DNA from: Mauremys mutica
Lineage: Eukaryota; Chordata; Testudines; Geoemydidae
DNA: 64,000 bases
NCBI RefSeq assembly: GCF_020497125.1
Contig: NC_059073.1
Location: 22,279,225 to 22,343,224, forward strand
Direction of reading: 5' to 3'
A program made the translations under genes and the position numbers. Below are positions 34,160 to 46,677 of this stretch, in pieces (the first letter of the stretch is position 1; each line of letters opens with the position of its first letter). The notes beneath the pieces were generated by a model. That model did no database searches, was not told the DNA's origin, and worked only from the letters and a program-made list of their open reading frames with translations.

Positions 34160-36150
34160 AAATCCTACTGTCTAAGTAGAGAAAGTAACATAGTAGGCCA
34201 TTAGCACACCAAAAATCCAGACCATGCTGCTAACTGATGCTGCAACGCAGCAAAAACATCTATCCAGAACTTGGATCCCAAGTAGTTTTATTATGCCAAC
34301 CGCAAAATTCTACCATCTAACTAGAGGAGAAGTGGAGCTGTTCCAGCTCCACTATGAAAATCTTGATCCCAATGCATTTTGGCTCAAAAGCATTGTGAAG
34401 ACATATGTCATACACCTGGAGCTTGCTGGATTCCACTATTTTTTGGTCTCAAACCTCAATTTGTACTTTCAATATAGACAAGCCATATTGTCACTCCTAC
34501 TTGACCAGAAGAATCCAAGACTTGATACCTACCCCCCAAACCACCTCTGGAAAGAGCAATGAAAAAAACAAATACTTGCTATGTGGGTCTCGCTGGATCC
34601 AGAAAAATTGTGACCAAACACCTCTAATTTCTACAGCATAAATGGAGACCAAATGTAGCTGCCCCGAGCCCACTATGAAAATCTGGTCTCGGATACATCT
34701 TTGCACATGAACAATTGAAGAATCCAGATATGGACCTGGATCTTGCAAGATCTCATCCATTTTTTTTTCATTTAGCTCAGCAAAGTGTTACCTTCTAGAT
34801 AGACAGCAAATGTAGCCATCCTTCTGAATTAGTATCCAGTGCACTGAGCTCTTCAAAGCAGTCTTAGAGATTTAGACATCAGTCTTCCATTAAAATTTGT
34901 TTAAAATTAATGGAAGGTGTGTGTCCAAGTCCCCTAGACTGCTTTAACATCTCAGTCAAGAACTGATGTGCCCAAACCACCTATCGTGTGATTATCTGCA
35001 TGTGCTAGATCAGTTCTACTGCAAAAATTCAATGCTATGGTATGAAATTTGGCTGCATCTGGAAAGATCAGAGTGTCCGTTGATACAGAGGCCTGGTTTG
35101 TTGCATATGTGTAATCAGAGATTTCACTCAATTTAATAAAATTGCTAGAAATGGCATGTCCTGGGCAATGTAAAGATGCTCACTCTGTAATATGGTAACA
35201 CCGTATTAAATAGAGAGATCTGATCATTATCTTACTGTATAATATTTCTCTAAACAAAAAGCTGATTTTAATGGTTCTTGTATTGTCTCTGATATTTACT
35301 TGGCTAGGATTTGTAAACCTGTCAAACTAAACTAAAACTAACTCTCTCTTTACATCTATTTTTTTTCCAAAGTGTCAGATCTGGGCTACTGCAGCTTCAC
35401 TAGGGTTTGGCACTGCTTTCACAGCTGGATGTGTCAGCGCCTTTATTTTCCTGCTCAAGAAGATCTAAAGGTCTAGGATGAGATTCTCAGATCTGGCCAA
35501 GCTGCACTTGTCAGAGGATTGGGGATGGTGGAGTGAGGGAGAGGTAGCTATGAACCCAGATTCTGGTGCTGGCTGGAGACTTGAAGATTTTAAATCCATT
35601 ACAGTTCACTGGTAAATGGCCTTAGGGCCTTATTCAAACCCTACTGAAGTCCGTAGAAAGGCTCCCATTGAATTCAATGGGCTTTGATCAGAACTTTACT
35701 CCAAAGGGCCATTTGGGCAGCCAAAGAAAATAAACCACAGGCCTTTCCCCAAAAATTTCTCTAATCCATGGGCTTGGAGAGGGAGGGAATAAAGCCATTA
35801 CACCAGCTCTGTGCTACCTGAGGAGTCCCCATGTGTGGGTTAGGCTGGCTTTGTAACTCCTGGCAGCTGGAGTAAAAACCAGACTCTCGGTTCCTAACGT
35901 CTCAACATGCAGTGAAAAAAGGATTTTAGTACCTTCCCTCTCAATAGCCTCCCTCTCTCTACTAATTTCTTACCACATTTTAGAGGAAGCAAAAAATACC
36001 CTGTGCCAAAAAAAAAAGCCTGCATCAAACATTAGCCCAAAATAATGTAATTTTTCACAGCGCTACCGACTTGTAAAAGTGAACACTAACACAGCCTTAA
36101 ACCCAGTGCTGGAGACGTGGGAAGGCACACACATCTAAATATGTGATTTG
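34160..36150. other. No gene or recognised repeat
   Basis: AT-rich. A 112-codon frame at 34224-34562 has no domain, intron or codon support. Short CCCATTGAATTCAATGGG palindrome near 35667. Confidence 0.4.
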
Positions 36151-36154
36151 CCTA

Positions 36155-36308
36155 AGATCATTGGATATTAGGGTTGGAAGAGACTGCTGGAGGTCAACCT
36201 AGTCTACCCCCCCTGCTCAAATCAGGACCAAGCCTCAAATGGCCCACCTCAAGGATTGAACTCACAACCCCAGATCTAGCAGGCTAATGCTCAAACCACT
36301 GAGCTGGC
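36155..36308 (-). repeat. tRNA-derived SINE with CR1-like tail
   Basis: Minus strand: AGCTCAGTGGTTTGAGC (A-box region, about 36306-36290), then GAGTTCAATCC (B box, 36263-36253), a short body, and a CR1-type tail (GACCTCCAGCAGTCTCTTCC) ending near 36160. A tRNA head plus CR1 3' tail is the arrangement published for tortoise pol III SINEs mobilised by CR1. A main reason for calling the organism a turtle. Confidence 0.75.
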
Positions 36309-36319
36309 ATCAAGAACAC

Positions 36320-38240
36320 AATTAAGTGGAGAGACCCTGCGGCTTGCCTGTGTTTTGGGGGCAAGGCACTGTGGAAAGTAGCTCTCATTTGACATCATCG
36401 AAGAAAATCATCTCCAAAATCACTTATTCATTCCCAGAGTGACTTCGATGAAATCTTGTAATTCCACTGAAATCAACAGGGTAGGATGGTGTTAATTAAA
36501 CATCGCTAAGCACGTGTAAGTAGATGTAAGAGTCAGCGTTAGATCAGGCCAACCACAAAAGTCATGAGAGTGGCCCAGAAATGACAAGTTTAAAAAAAAA
36601 AAAAAAGGAATGTTTCTGAGTTATCTTATGACCTTTTAACCCCCATCCCCAATGTGTCATGCTCCAACCCCCTGCCCCACATCAACTCTGCCCACCCTGC
36701 TGCACAACAGTGCTACACCCCTTACCTCCCCCAGCTCACATCTGCGCCTGCAGTTGTGTAGACTCTTCACCCAGGCCTAGAAGCAGGTCAGCTGCAGGGG
36801 GTCATCACATTCCCCCCAGGCTTAGGATGAGGGCAGCTCCAGAGGTTCTCCATATGCGCCCCAACCCAGCCTAGGGAGAGGGCAGCTGTAAGGGAGCTTG
36901 AGTCTCCTCCTTCCCAAGCCTGAGTTCCAGCATTAATGAGGAGCCAATTCATTTTTCACAGATCTCGGAGAAGGAGGAGCAGAGAGGCCCTGAGCTGCTG
37001 GGCTCTTGCTGCTCCCTTCTCCTCTTAAGAAAATACTGTCCTCTTGCGCTCCCTCAGAAACTCCCTCTGTTCCTCAGGGGAGAGGGGGAAAGAGTGCCTC
37101 TGCCTCCTGCAGCAGCTGTGATTGGCTATTCTTCAAAATCTCAGCTTCATGTGAAAAAATAGAGCCCTCATATTTGTGAAGTTAAGATTGAAAACATGGC
37201 CCACTGCAGTGGTGCCCGCCTGAGTCTGCAGAGAGCCTCGCCCAATTGCTCTGGGAGGTGTGCCCTATCCCCTTCAACGTGATGCAGAGCCTCGAAGAAG
37301 AGGATAAAGAGCTTGACTATGGCATAGCAAAGGATGGGGAGCCAGTGAAGAAATTATCTAAGTGAGGAGACAACTTTAGCAGCATTATATTAGCCAGACA
37401 GGGCAGGAGAACCACTGAGATGAAGAGACAGAGTTGCAGGGTGCAGTTCAAGGGAAGGGTGTAACAGGGCTCTCTTGAACTTCCTCAAGGAGGTTGGATG
37501 CTTTCCAGCTTTATAAGCACCAGTGTGTTAGTCTCCTCCCCTGCTTCAGCCTTGTGCAGCAACATACAAATTGACATAAACTTCCCCCTTAGCCCACGTT
37601 CCAGGAAGGGGAAGATCTCCTCACCCTGAGAGCCTGTATCCCCTAACCCCTGCCAGCTTTCTCCCAGCAGTCCCTTAACTGCTCCCAGCTGAGGGGCTGA
37701 TTGTTCTCATTAGCTCATCAGCCTACTGCCTAATTAAGCCATTGAGCACCCATTTCCCAATTAAGTCCACTCCAGAAGGGGAATAGTTAGTATGTTAGTG
37801 ACCAGAGAGCTGGGTCAGCTCAAGACTCCGAGCACTGTCACAGAGGAGTAACCAAAGTCAGAACAAGGGACTTTGTAGCAATGATGGAGAGGAAAGGATG
37901 GATTTTGCTGATACAAGAGAAGCAGCAGCAACAGGATTTAGATCCCAATTCAGCTTCCACTGAAGCAAATGAGAACTGGAGAATTGGGTCCTTAGTGAGA
38001 GCTTGAGCCTTCAGGAGGAGAAGGAGAGCAGAGTTGTCCACAGGGGTAAAAAATGTCAGGAAATATAGAGAACCTTGGCTGAGAGAGAAGAATTTTTGGT
38101 CTTGACATACAAGGGTCAGTGGAATTCCATGAAAATCAGTGCTGTGGCACCAGCACTTGATCGGATTGTGATGGATTCCCCCTGGGATGCCACCTGGAAC
38201 TGCCATTGGGCATATTTACTGCTGATAGTCAAAGACCAAT
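36320..38240. other. No gene; partial copy 4 of a dispersed repeat at 36.54-36.62 kb
   Basis: 36541-36615 has AAAGTCATGAGAGTGGCCC and an A run, matching the start of the repeat at 20.0 kb. The rest, including GC-rich 36.65-37.1 kb, gave no gene. Confidence 0.4.
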
Positions 38241-38244
38241 CTCA

Positions 38245-38760
38245 TTATACCATCCCTTCCATAAGCTTATCAAGCTTAGTCTTGAACCCAGATATGTCTT
38301 TTGCCCCCACTACTCCCCTTGGAAGGCTGTTCCAGAACTTCACTCCTCTGATGGTTAGAAACCTTCGTCTAATGTCAAGTCTAAACTTCCTAGTGTCCAG
38401 TTTATATCCATTTGTTCTTGTGTCCACATTGGTACTGAGCTTAAATAATTCCTCTCCCTCCCTGATATTTATTCCTCTGATATATTTATAGACAGCAATC
38501 ATATCTCCCCTCAGCCTTCTTTTGGTTAGGCTAAACAAGCCAAGCTCTTTGAGTCTCCTTTCATAAGACAGGTTTTCCATTCCTCGGATCATCCTAGTAG
38601 CCCTTCTCTCTACCTGTTCCAGTTTGAATTCATCCTTCTTAAACATGGGAGACCAGAACTGCACATACTATTCCAGATGAGGTCTCACCAGTGCCTTGTA
38701 TAACGGTACTAACACCTCCTTATCTCTACTGGAAATTCCTTGCCTGATGCATCCCAAGGG
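38245..38760 (-). mobile_element. CR1 LINE, C-terminal ORF2 fragment
   Basis: A single open stretch (38664-38245) translates to the CR1 ORF2 C-terminus: [59 protein letters not shown], ending KLMEGMV and stop. Upstream sequence to 38760 continues the family ([15 protein letters not shown], with a stop). Less decayed than the copies at 9.9 and 25 kb but 5'-truncated. Confidence 0.85.
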
Positions 38761-38764
38761 ACCA

Positions 38765-39325
38765 TATCATATGCTTTAGAACTGCCATCACAGTTTGCGG
38801 ATATTGAGCTAATTCATGGCTTTGTCACAAGCCTCGAGCAAAGGCAGGTTCTTGTGGTGCTGGCCCAGTATCAGAGTGGGAGGTAGATAGTAACTCTCAC
38901 AATTTTGTCTCCTGCTTTCTGCTTTGTTCCGGGGGTGGTAGGTGGGGTAATACCCTGCGCCAAGTCTACGCATCCTGCACCAAAGGTCCCCAGGACACAG
39001 GTGCAACTATGCTGGCCAACACATTGGGGGCGGAGCCAATGTGCTGCCCACTCCTTGCCCCTTCCCTCTCCCACACCTCAAGTGGGGACACAGCAGCTCT
39101 GAGGAAGTTGCTCTCCTCCTGGCTCAACTACCCATGAGATGGGTTGCCCACAGGCAAGAGCCTTATACCACCTCACTTCTTTGGGTGGCCATGCAAGGTG
39201 GACCGTGACTTGGCCTATCATGTTGAGTGGGTGCATATTTAAACCACTCTGTTTAGAAAGAAGGGGCCTGCCACTGACAAATACATTGCAAAAATAATTG
39301 TACCAGTTGCATGTTTAAGTAATAA
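38765..39325. other. No gene or recognised repeat
   Basis: Nothing supported. Confidence 0.4.
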
Positions 39326-39329
39326 AGGA

Positions 39330-39860
39330 TCAATTCAGAATGCTGCTGCAAAGATCATTTTCCTTGCTGTAACCAAGTCACCCTGCTCTTTACACCCCCT
39401 TCCACTCGCTCCCTCTTCTCTAGCACATCAAACATAAGCTACTTGTCTTCACTTTCAATGTCATTCACAACTGATCACCTTCTTGCCTCCAGTTGGTCTA
39501 TGATGTCAGTCTCCATCGCCCACCTCCAAACAAGCACCTTCATACTTTCTCCCATGCTGCCCCTCACACTGGGGAGAAACTCCCCTTAAACATCCACAAA
39601 ACTAGCTTGTTATCCTCCTTCCAAGCCCTCCTTCCAACTGTCCTTTGGTGCGATGCCTGGAAAACTGTCGCACTGTTTCTTTTACTCCCCCATCTCTCTG
39701 CCTCCATCTGTTGTCTCTTGTCTTGGATTGTAAGCACTTTGGGGCGGGGATTGTCATTTTATTCTGTGTTGGTACAGTCTCTTGCGCGACGGGATCCTGA
39801 GTCATGAATGGGGCTAGTAAGTGCTACAGTAATACAACTTAATAAATAATAGCAATAAAA
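39330..39860 (+). mobile_element. L2-like LINE, ORF end and 3' end
   Basis: The region near 39340 reads IQNAAAKIIF, the L2-clade RT C-terminus. A diverged frame follows (39493-39807). The 3' end has TTTGGGGCGGGGATTGTC and TTGGTACAGTCTCTTGCGCG, and finishes in TTAATAAATAATAG. Old and inactive. Confidence 0.6.
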
Positions 39861-39864
39861 AACC

Positions 39865-41545
39865 ACCACCGCACTTACCTAAAAATATAAAGCTCGGTAT
39901 TGCTTCCCCACAATATAATAAATGTCAATCATTAATGCAGTGTTTTGTACATGCAAATCAACTTACTTTCAAGGATCTGAAACACTTGACAGTCATTATT
40001 TAGAACAGTCACTAATTATTTATTACAATGCTCCATGAGGATGGCAAGTCTTATCACATCCAGCATGTGGAGATGCAAAACGAGGCACAAAGACATAAAG
40101 GATCTACCCCAGGTCAAGTGGCAAGTCAGCAGCAGAAGCAGCAATAGAGCCCACTGACATAACGCTAGTGTAACTGAGAATCAGAGTCCCAGGAGTCTTG
40201 CCCCCTCCCTCCCACCCCAGTTTCCTACTCTCAGCATTGGACTATAGACAGGACTGAGCAAATTACCCAGCTAATTCTAGTTGATGTCGCAAACTGTATC
40301 ATGATTCATGACCCTTAATCACCATTAAACAGATCAAAACAGAAATAACAAGTAATGAGATGAGAACTGCAGATTCTAAAAATACAAGCACATTCTTCCT
40401 ATCAGATCTAATTAGATTTGCCAGAAATCAGTGTGCATTGATCTGTGATTTAAACAGTATGTTGATTACAAATTTCCATGACAGACGTGGTTATACAGAT
40501 ACTTGACTAGACTACGAATTAGCTTCTTCAGTGGAAACTCTCAGTACATTTTTTCAGTGCACTCTTCCATAGACAGCTTTTAATCCTAAAATCAGCACAC
40601 AATACAATTGTTTAAGGTTTGCTAGGATTTCTGTGGAGCATCCAGCAAAGAAGCCAGGCAGCCGGTGTATTGATGTTGATCATCAGTCTTTGTTAATATC
40701 AACATCTCATTTTGAACCACACATCTAAAGCAAACTGTAGTCTGTGCTGGGAAAAGATCTTTCATCTGCAAGGAAGAAAGCTTTTTTTGATGTCACGGTG
40801 CATAGCATCATCTCAACAGTAATATGTAGGGAAAAAAGATGCTTTGTAAAAAGAACATAGCATAAATATAACATAATTCCAGATAACGGACACCTCACAG
40901 ATGTTATGCGTTGTTAATTGCCTTCTCCCCAGCATCCACTTTCTGTCTTCAGAATCTAGAAGGAATGTTTGATTTCTGTTCTCAAACCACAATGTTAAAG
41001 TCATGCTGCTGCTCTGTTTATAATAGTTCATGCCCAATGGTTGCAATGCATTCAAAGGAATGGAGATGAGACAAATCAGATCAGAAAGGATATGTTTTAA
41101 GGATGTGGAGCCACACAATCCAACACCACAGGAGTCAATAAGTTGGGCGTTTCAAAAGCATTCAGCATTAGCCTAGCTCTGCTCCCACTGAAATCTGGGA
41201 GCTTTTGTAAATTCTACCCAGAAAGGATGAGCAGTCCAGAGAGTTTAAACATACCTGGAACAGTGGCAGGCAGTAGATTTTTTGCTAATCCCCTGAGCTA
41301 TCCATTCCCCATGGATATAGATATTTTCAGCCTGAAACCCTTATTGCCTTAGCTGTCAAAGCCAAAGGGGAGGGTCTTTTTGGCCTGCTAAGGAGAATTG
41401 CTGATCAGCTGTAAATCCCATTGATGGTAATGGGAGCTGCACGTGCTCAGGGCCTTTGAGAATGGAGCCATTCTGTATTTAAACATAAAATCAAACAAAT
41501 AAACAAAAAACCCAACCTACCTCCAACTGCAGCTAAACCCTCAAT
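39865..41545. other. Mostly unrecognised; MIR-like relic at 40.03-40.2 kb
   Basis: 40025-40205 has GAGGCACAAAGACATAAAGG, CAGGTCAAGTGGCAAGTCAG and AGCAATAGAGCCC in the order of a minus-strand MIR-type SINE. The rest is AT-rich noncoding. 41.39-41.47 kb carries a CCCATTGATGGTAATGGGAG repeat piece. Confidence 0.4.
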
Positions 41546-41547
41546 TT

Positions 41548-41797
41548 TAGGTATGGTCTAAATAGTTTTTGTCCGTGTATAGTGATTAGGGGTGGGATTT
41601 TGTGTGGAAACAGTTTTACCAGTATAAGTGTATGTTTACCAGTATCACTTATTCCCTTTCCTATATGAGAATAAACTATACCTGGTTAAGCATTTTTCAT
41701 ACCAATCTAGCTTTGCCTATGCTAGAGGGGTTATACGGCTTTAGTTATACACCAGTTTGGTTAAAGTGTTCCAATTTTTTGTGTAGACAAGGCCTCA
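41548..41797. repeat. GTATGGTCTA..TGTAGACAAGGCC DNA element relic
   Basis: The left GGTATGGTCTAAATAG and right TTGTGTAGACAAGGCCTC are diverged inverted ends. CCAGTATAAG, CCAGTATCAC and TTATACACCAG lie inside. Confidence 0.45.
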
Positions 41798-42218
41798 GCT
41801 GTTGTCTACGCTGTGGATAGCACCACTGGTGGCCAGCTATGAATGCAGCTGTCCCACTGCAAACTCTTTGTGTAGACAGGAAAAAAATATGCACCAGTGC
41901 AGCCCACCTCTACCTGAAACCAAGGTAAATTGCACTGGTGCAAATTGTGGATGAAAGTGCCTTTGCCCACACATGTTAGGGTTTTGTACCACTGCTATTG
42001 TATAATTGCCTGGTCACTGATGGCTGTAACCAGGGAAAATCCCCAGTGCAGACAAGGCCCTAGTTTAGAACTATGTCCATCCCCAGGTGGTCTTGAAACC
42101 AGTTCAGTAAAAATGCATCAGGCTACCTTAAACCTGTTTAAATTGTGTCCACACTACAGCTCAAGCCAGTTTTCAAACTGGTTTAGCTGAGCTGGTTTTA
42201 AAACCAGTTAGAAAATTT

Positions 42219-42325
42219 CATAGCTGTTAAGGCCAGAAGAGACTATTATGCTCCTTTAGTCTGACTGCCATCAAATCACAAGCCATACAAATTCACCCAG
42301 TAATTCCTGCTTCAATGCAGAGATT
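42219..42325 (-). repeat. CR1 LINE 3' end
   Basis: Plus strand TTTCATAGCTGTTAAGGCCA, GAAGAGACTATTATGCTCC, TTAGTCTGACTGCC is the reverse complement of the CR1 terminal motif. Confidence 0.65.
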
Positions 42326-42712
42326 AAAAGAAGGATCTGTAGTGGAGATAGGCAGTTAGAATGTTTGCAAAAGAAACAAAAAGCCCCCATTGAGAAAAGA
42401 TGAAGAGAGAAATTCTGGGATGCTAGATGAACTGAGCAGTCTAGCTAACGCTATAAAATAAATGAATTAAGGTGAGGTGAAGATAAAGATTTAAATAAAG
42501 ATTATAAACTTTAGGTTATATGCCCTGGGCCTATTGAAGTCAATGGGTGCTTTGCACCTCACTTCAGTGTGGCAAAGATTTCATTCTCTATGTGAAGCAA
42601 AATAAGAAAAGTCACAAACTGTAAGACACTTTACCAAGAGCAAAATAAATAGGGAGTAAGAAGCAAATCACAGAAGACAAAGACCAACTGACAGCGAGCA
42701 ATAGAAATGCTT

Positions 42713-43101
42713 TGACATGCTAGAGAAAGAAATGATGATGGAATACTAAAGACCCATATTGTTACATTTTAATTACCAAAGTGTGTCATGCAGGCAAATA
42801 TATTCTCACTATTAAGGACTATTTCTGAGTCCCACCTAGTTGTTTTTTACCATAATTTAGCACAATTTGCAGCTTCATGCTTTTGCAACAGATATTGTTT
42901 GAATGCTCAGGTAGAACAATATCTGTTGCAAAAGCATGAAGCAGCAAATTGTGCTAAATTATGGTAAAAAACAACTAGGTGGGACTCAGAAATAGTCCTT
43001 AATAGTGAGAATATATTTGCCTGCATGACACACTTTGGTAATTAAAATGTAACAATATGGGTCTTTAGTATTCCATCATCATTTCTTTCTCTAGCATGTC
43101 A
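42713..43101. repeat. Near-perfect palindrome, two 187-bp arms
   Basis: Arms 42713-42899 and 42915-43101 are reverse complements with a single difference (A/T near 42871), around a 15-bp loop (TGAATGCTCAGGTAG). No reading frame, no terminal target duplication and no known transposon ends. The outer edges read TGACATGCTAG / CTAGCATGTCA. The near identity means a recent origin or active homogenisation. Segments of this repeat recur at 49973-50066. Confidence 0.95.
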
Positions 43102-43159
43102 TTTCTGTCCAGCCAACTAATTATAAATATGTATCATCATATAATGTTTTAGGACACAT

Positions 43160-43290
43160 GGTTGGGATTTTCAAAAGCCCTGAGCATTGACCTAATTCTG
43201 TGCCCATTAAAGTCAATGGCAGTTCACCATGCCTTCAATTGAAACAGAGCTGGGCCAACACTGAGCACTTTGGAAAATCTCATTGTGTAT
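43160..43290. repeat. Dispersed TTTTCAAAAGCCC / GGAAAATCTCA repeat
   Basis: GGGATTTTCAAAAGCCCTGA on the left and TGAGCACTTTGGAAAATCTC on the right are diverged inverted ends, with AAAGTCAATGGCAG inside. Same family as 17.4 kb. Confidence 0.5.
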
Positions 43291-43294
43291 GTAT

Positions 43295-44605
43295 ATAGAG
43301 ATCATTCACCAACCACTAGAGTAGCCATTTGCATGGTGGACCATGGCAGCCAATAATATTCCATGACAGCTTGGGGGATGGAAGCGAAGAATAATGTGTC
43401 CAATTTACATTAAAGGGAAAATTGGAGGTAGCAGACTGGAATCACCCTAAACTGGAATTAAGATAGAACGCTGAAGTTAACTCACCAATTTAACTCACCA
43501 TGGGATTTTTAATTACCATGCATATCCAGAGCTTAGGTTATACATCTTATCAGAAAGACAACACCTCCAGCTGTTCAGTGCCTCCTAGAACCATGCTGCT
43601 GCATGGATTCAGGAGTGATTCTGAAAGAAAAGCACCACTTACTGAAACAACACCACTTGATTACCCTTTGAGGTTTACTCACAGACCAGGCCTAAACCTG
43701 CTTAGCTCAAGAGATCTGGAAAGATCAGAAAATAAGTTAGTCAGGCTACAGGCTTTGGTATTATACTCATGCAAAGTAAATGTAAGTATTTTGTCATTAA
43801 AGTATGGTGGCTGACTGAAAAGAGACAACGTAAAAATGGCATTAACTGTATTGTAAATAATAAATATAATAAAAGGGTCAGAGTTATCTGTCATCCAGCT
43901 GAGAACATGGATTGGGTGAGACTTTGGACAGAGTCCATCACTGCTGCTTTATGGAGTCACTACTAAGTGATGTTAAAGTCTTTTTCACCCTCCCATACAG
44001 GAGCCAAGCATGCAGCCTTTTCAGTGTTCCCAGCCTCTGCCATGCAGGGAAGTCAGTCTGATGCAAAGTTAATTTTAGTAGCAAAATAAAGATGTATCCA
44101 ACTTACTCATTAGGTGCTGTATTTGAACAGGTGCTGTATTTGAACAGTGGTCTGTTGCCAGCTTTTGGGATCCCACACCCACTATCTCCAAGTTATTTAT
44201 ATGTAGCTATCAAATCATTCTGGTCCAAGATCACCTTCTGTCTTATGGAACCCAAGCTGCAAACTGGCATCTGTGTGTTGTTTGTTCCCAATCCTCAGTA
44301 CAGACTAGAACCTATGCCCGCCAAATTTAATGGCAAAACTTCCACTGACTTCAATGGCTAAGGAGCAGACTTTTCATTGCACAGCCACTGCTTTGAGTTA
44401 TATATACACACTGTAAAATTATCTCTTCTTCTAGACGAATCTGGGAGAGAAAGCTAGGTCATGAAGTATGATACTGTTGACATTTTGTCCATCTGAGTTT
44501 CAATGCAAAATCTTCCCACTGTTTGCATTTTGTTTTTAATTCACCTTTCTCCACACCTGTCATGATTTTACTCATTGTTTAGCCATGGCGGCATTTTTTT
44601 TGTCC
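43295..44605. other. No gene; 17-bp tandem duplication at 44112-44145
   Basis: AGGTGCTGTATTTGAAC occurs twice in perfect tandem at 44112-44145. Frames such as 43500-43814 show no family resemblance. Confidence 0.5.
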
Positions 44606-44609
44606 TCTT

Positions 44610-46060
44610 ACTGTTTTTTTAAATTATTATTTGGGGTGCACATTTAGTCTTATGGTGTTTATAAAATGTCTCCTTGCAGCTTGTAGGCATTTCACTCTTG
44701 TGAGAGTTCCTTTTAATTTCTGTTTAACCAACTTCCTCATTTTTGTGCAGTTCCCTTTTTGAAGTTAAATGCTACTGTGGTGGTTTTTTTTTGGTATTCC
44801 CTCCCTCCCCTCCCCACCCCCAAGGGTATTAAATTTAATTATATTATGGTAACTACTACTGAGTGTTTCAGCTATAGTTACCTCTTGGACCAGATTCTGT
44901 GCTTCACTTGGGATTAAATCAAGAACTGCTTCCCCCCTTGTGGGTTCCAGGACTAGCTGCTCCAGGAAGCAGCCATTAATGATGTCTAGCAATTTGATCT
45001 CTGCATCCCATCCTGCGGTGACATGTACCCAGTCAATAAGGGAATAGTTCCATTGTTATTGAGTTTTCTGTTTTTGTAGCCTCTTTAATATCCCTGAGCA
45101 TTTCACAATCACCATCACCATCCTGGTCAAGTGGTTGGTAGTATATTCCTACTGCTATAGCCTTATTATTCAAGCATGGAATTTCTATCCATAGAGATTC
45201 TATGGTACAGTTGGATTCATTTAAGATTTTTCCTATATTTGTCATTCCTATAGATTTTGTATCCTGGTATTACTGTGTCCCATTGATTATGATCATCCCA
45301 CCAAGTTTCTGTGTTGCCTATTATTTCAAAATCCCTATATAATACCAGGCAGTCAAGTTCACCCATCTTAGTATTTAGACTTCTAGCTTTTTTATACAAG
45401 CACTTACAAAATTTGTCAATGTTTAGTTGTCTGCCTTCATGTGACTGTTGTTTTTTTTTTTTGTTTTTTGTTTGCAGTTCCTACTTTTACTTTACCAACT
45501 TTCGTCCTCTCCGCTTTATTAGGATATAGAGTATCCTCTTTAACAAATCCTCTCCTAAGGGATGTCTCTGTCCAAACTGTGTGCTCCTCTGCACCTGTCG
45601 GCTTTCCTCCAGCTCTTAGTTTAAAAACTCTTCTACGACCTTTTTAATTTTTCATGCCAGCAATCTGGTTCCATTTTGGTTTAGGCGGAGCCTGCCCTTC
45701 CTGTATAGGCTCCTCCTTTCCCAAAAGTTTCCCCACTTTCTAATCAACCTAAATCCCTCCTCCGACCACCATCATCTCATCCATGCATTGAGACTCTGCT
45801 GTTCTTCCTTTCTAACTGGCCATACACTTGGAACTAGAAGCATTTCAGAAAATGCTGCCATGGAGGTCCTGGACTTTAATCTCTCACATAGCAGCCTAAA
45901 TTTGGCCTCCAGCACCTCTCTCTTACCTTTCCCTATGTCATTGGTACCTACATGTACCATGACCACAGGCTCCTCCCCAGCAATGCTGGGCAAGAGCTTT
46001 CTCTCACAAAACCAAGTATAAATTCTAGCCAAAACTTCACTGTTCCAATTATATGGAATT
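44610..46060 (-). mobile_element. CR1 LINE 5' part: ORF1 esterase and ORF2 endonuclease (broken)
   Basis: The minus strand shows the C-terminal esterase-like domain of CR1 ORF1 (46032-45772: VVMVHVGTNDIGKGKREVLE). The apurinic-type endonuclease of ORF2 follows: 45399-45217 SLNTKMGELDCLV and GNTETWWDDHNQWD; 45245-45033 AIAVGIYYQPLDQDG; 44992-44765 VLEPTRGEAVLDLI and HNIIKFN. Further decayed ORF2 extends to about 44610. Frameshifts separate the pieces. The RT half is absent, so this is not the partner of the RT pieces elsewhere. Confidence 0.8.
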
Positions 46061-46061
46061 A

Positions 46062-46420
46062 TGATTTCCCTGTAGGATCAAAAATAAAAAAAGGATTAGG
46101 TGCTATGACTGAAGAGGTTTTAAAATATAAGCTGAAAAAATGGAGCAATCTCACTGGATAATAAAGAGTTTCAAGCAATGAAATTAATACAGCACAATTC
46201 CCTGCTTGGAACTAATTAGCCCCATAGGTTTCCTTCATGTTTATTTACCCATGATGAAAGAGGACCGAAATAGCAGACAGAAAAAAATCTTCTAGGTTTC
46301 ATACTTTATACAGCCATTGTGAAGGCTCTGGGGTTTGAGTAACCAAAGCCACACAGCTACTACAGGCTCTTTCACTGAATAGAGGTTAAAGAGAGAGAGT
46401 TGTATGATGTGTTACTCTGG
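46062..46420. other. No gene or recognised repeat
   Basis: Nothing supported. Confidence 0.4.
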
Positions 46421-46677
46421 CCTGGTCTACACCTAAAACTGAAACATTTCATGCTCTGTGTGATGTGGTTAGGTCGATCTAGCCCCCAGTGTAGATGCAG
46501 CTGGGTTGACAGAAAGATTCTTATGTTGACCTAGCCACCTCCTCTCAGAGAGGTGGATTTACTACCAAGATAGAAAGCCCCTTCTGTTACTGCAGTAAGT
46601 GTTTACACTAGAGCAGCATAGCTGCAGTGCTGTAGATGTACTGATGAAGCACTTGTAATGTAGACATAGCCTCAGGG
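46421..46677. repeat. GGCCTGGTCTACAC..GTAGACATAGCC DNA element
   Basis: The left GGCCTGGTCTACACC and right AATGTAGACATAGCCTC form inverted ends about 255 bp apart. The interior has GGTCGATCTAGCCCCCAGTG and TTGACCTAGCC. Nonautonomous DNA transposon common in turtles. Confidence 0.6.

Noticed and set aside
36253..36306. tRNA gene on minus
   Set aside because: A and B boxes are present, but the cloverleaf is degenerate and the sequence continues into a CR1-like tail. It is a SINE.
41822..41840. CCACTGGTGGCC as a CTCF site
   Set aside because: Fails a key core position (G where A is needed).
42713..43101. Palindrome as a microRNA precursor or CRISPR-type repeat
   Set aside because: Arms are 187 bp and almost identical, far longer than a microRNA hairpin, and there is no repeat-spacer pattern. 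It remains a DNA-level structure.
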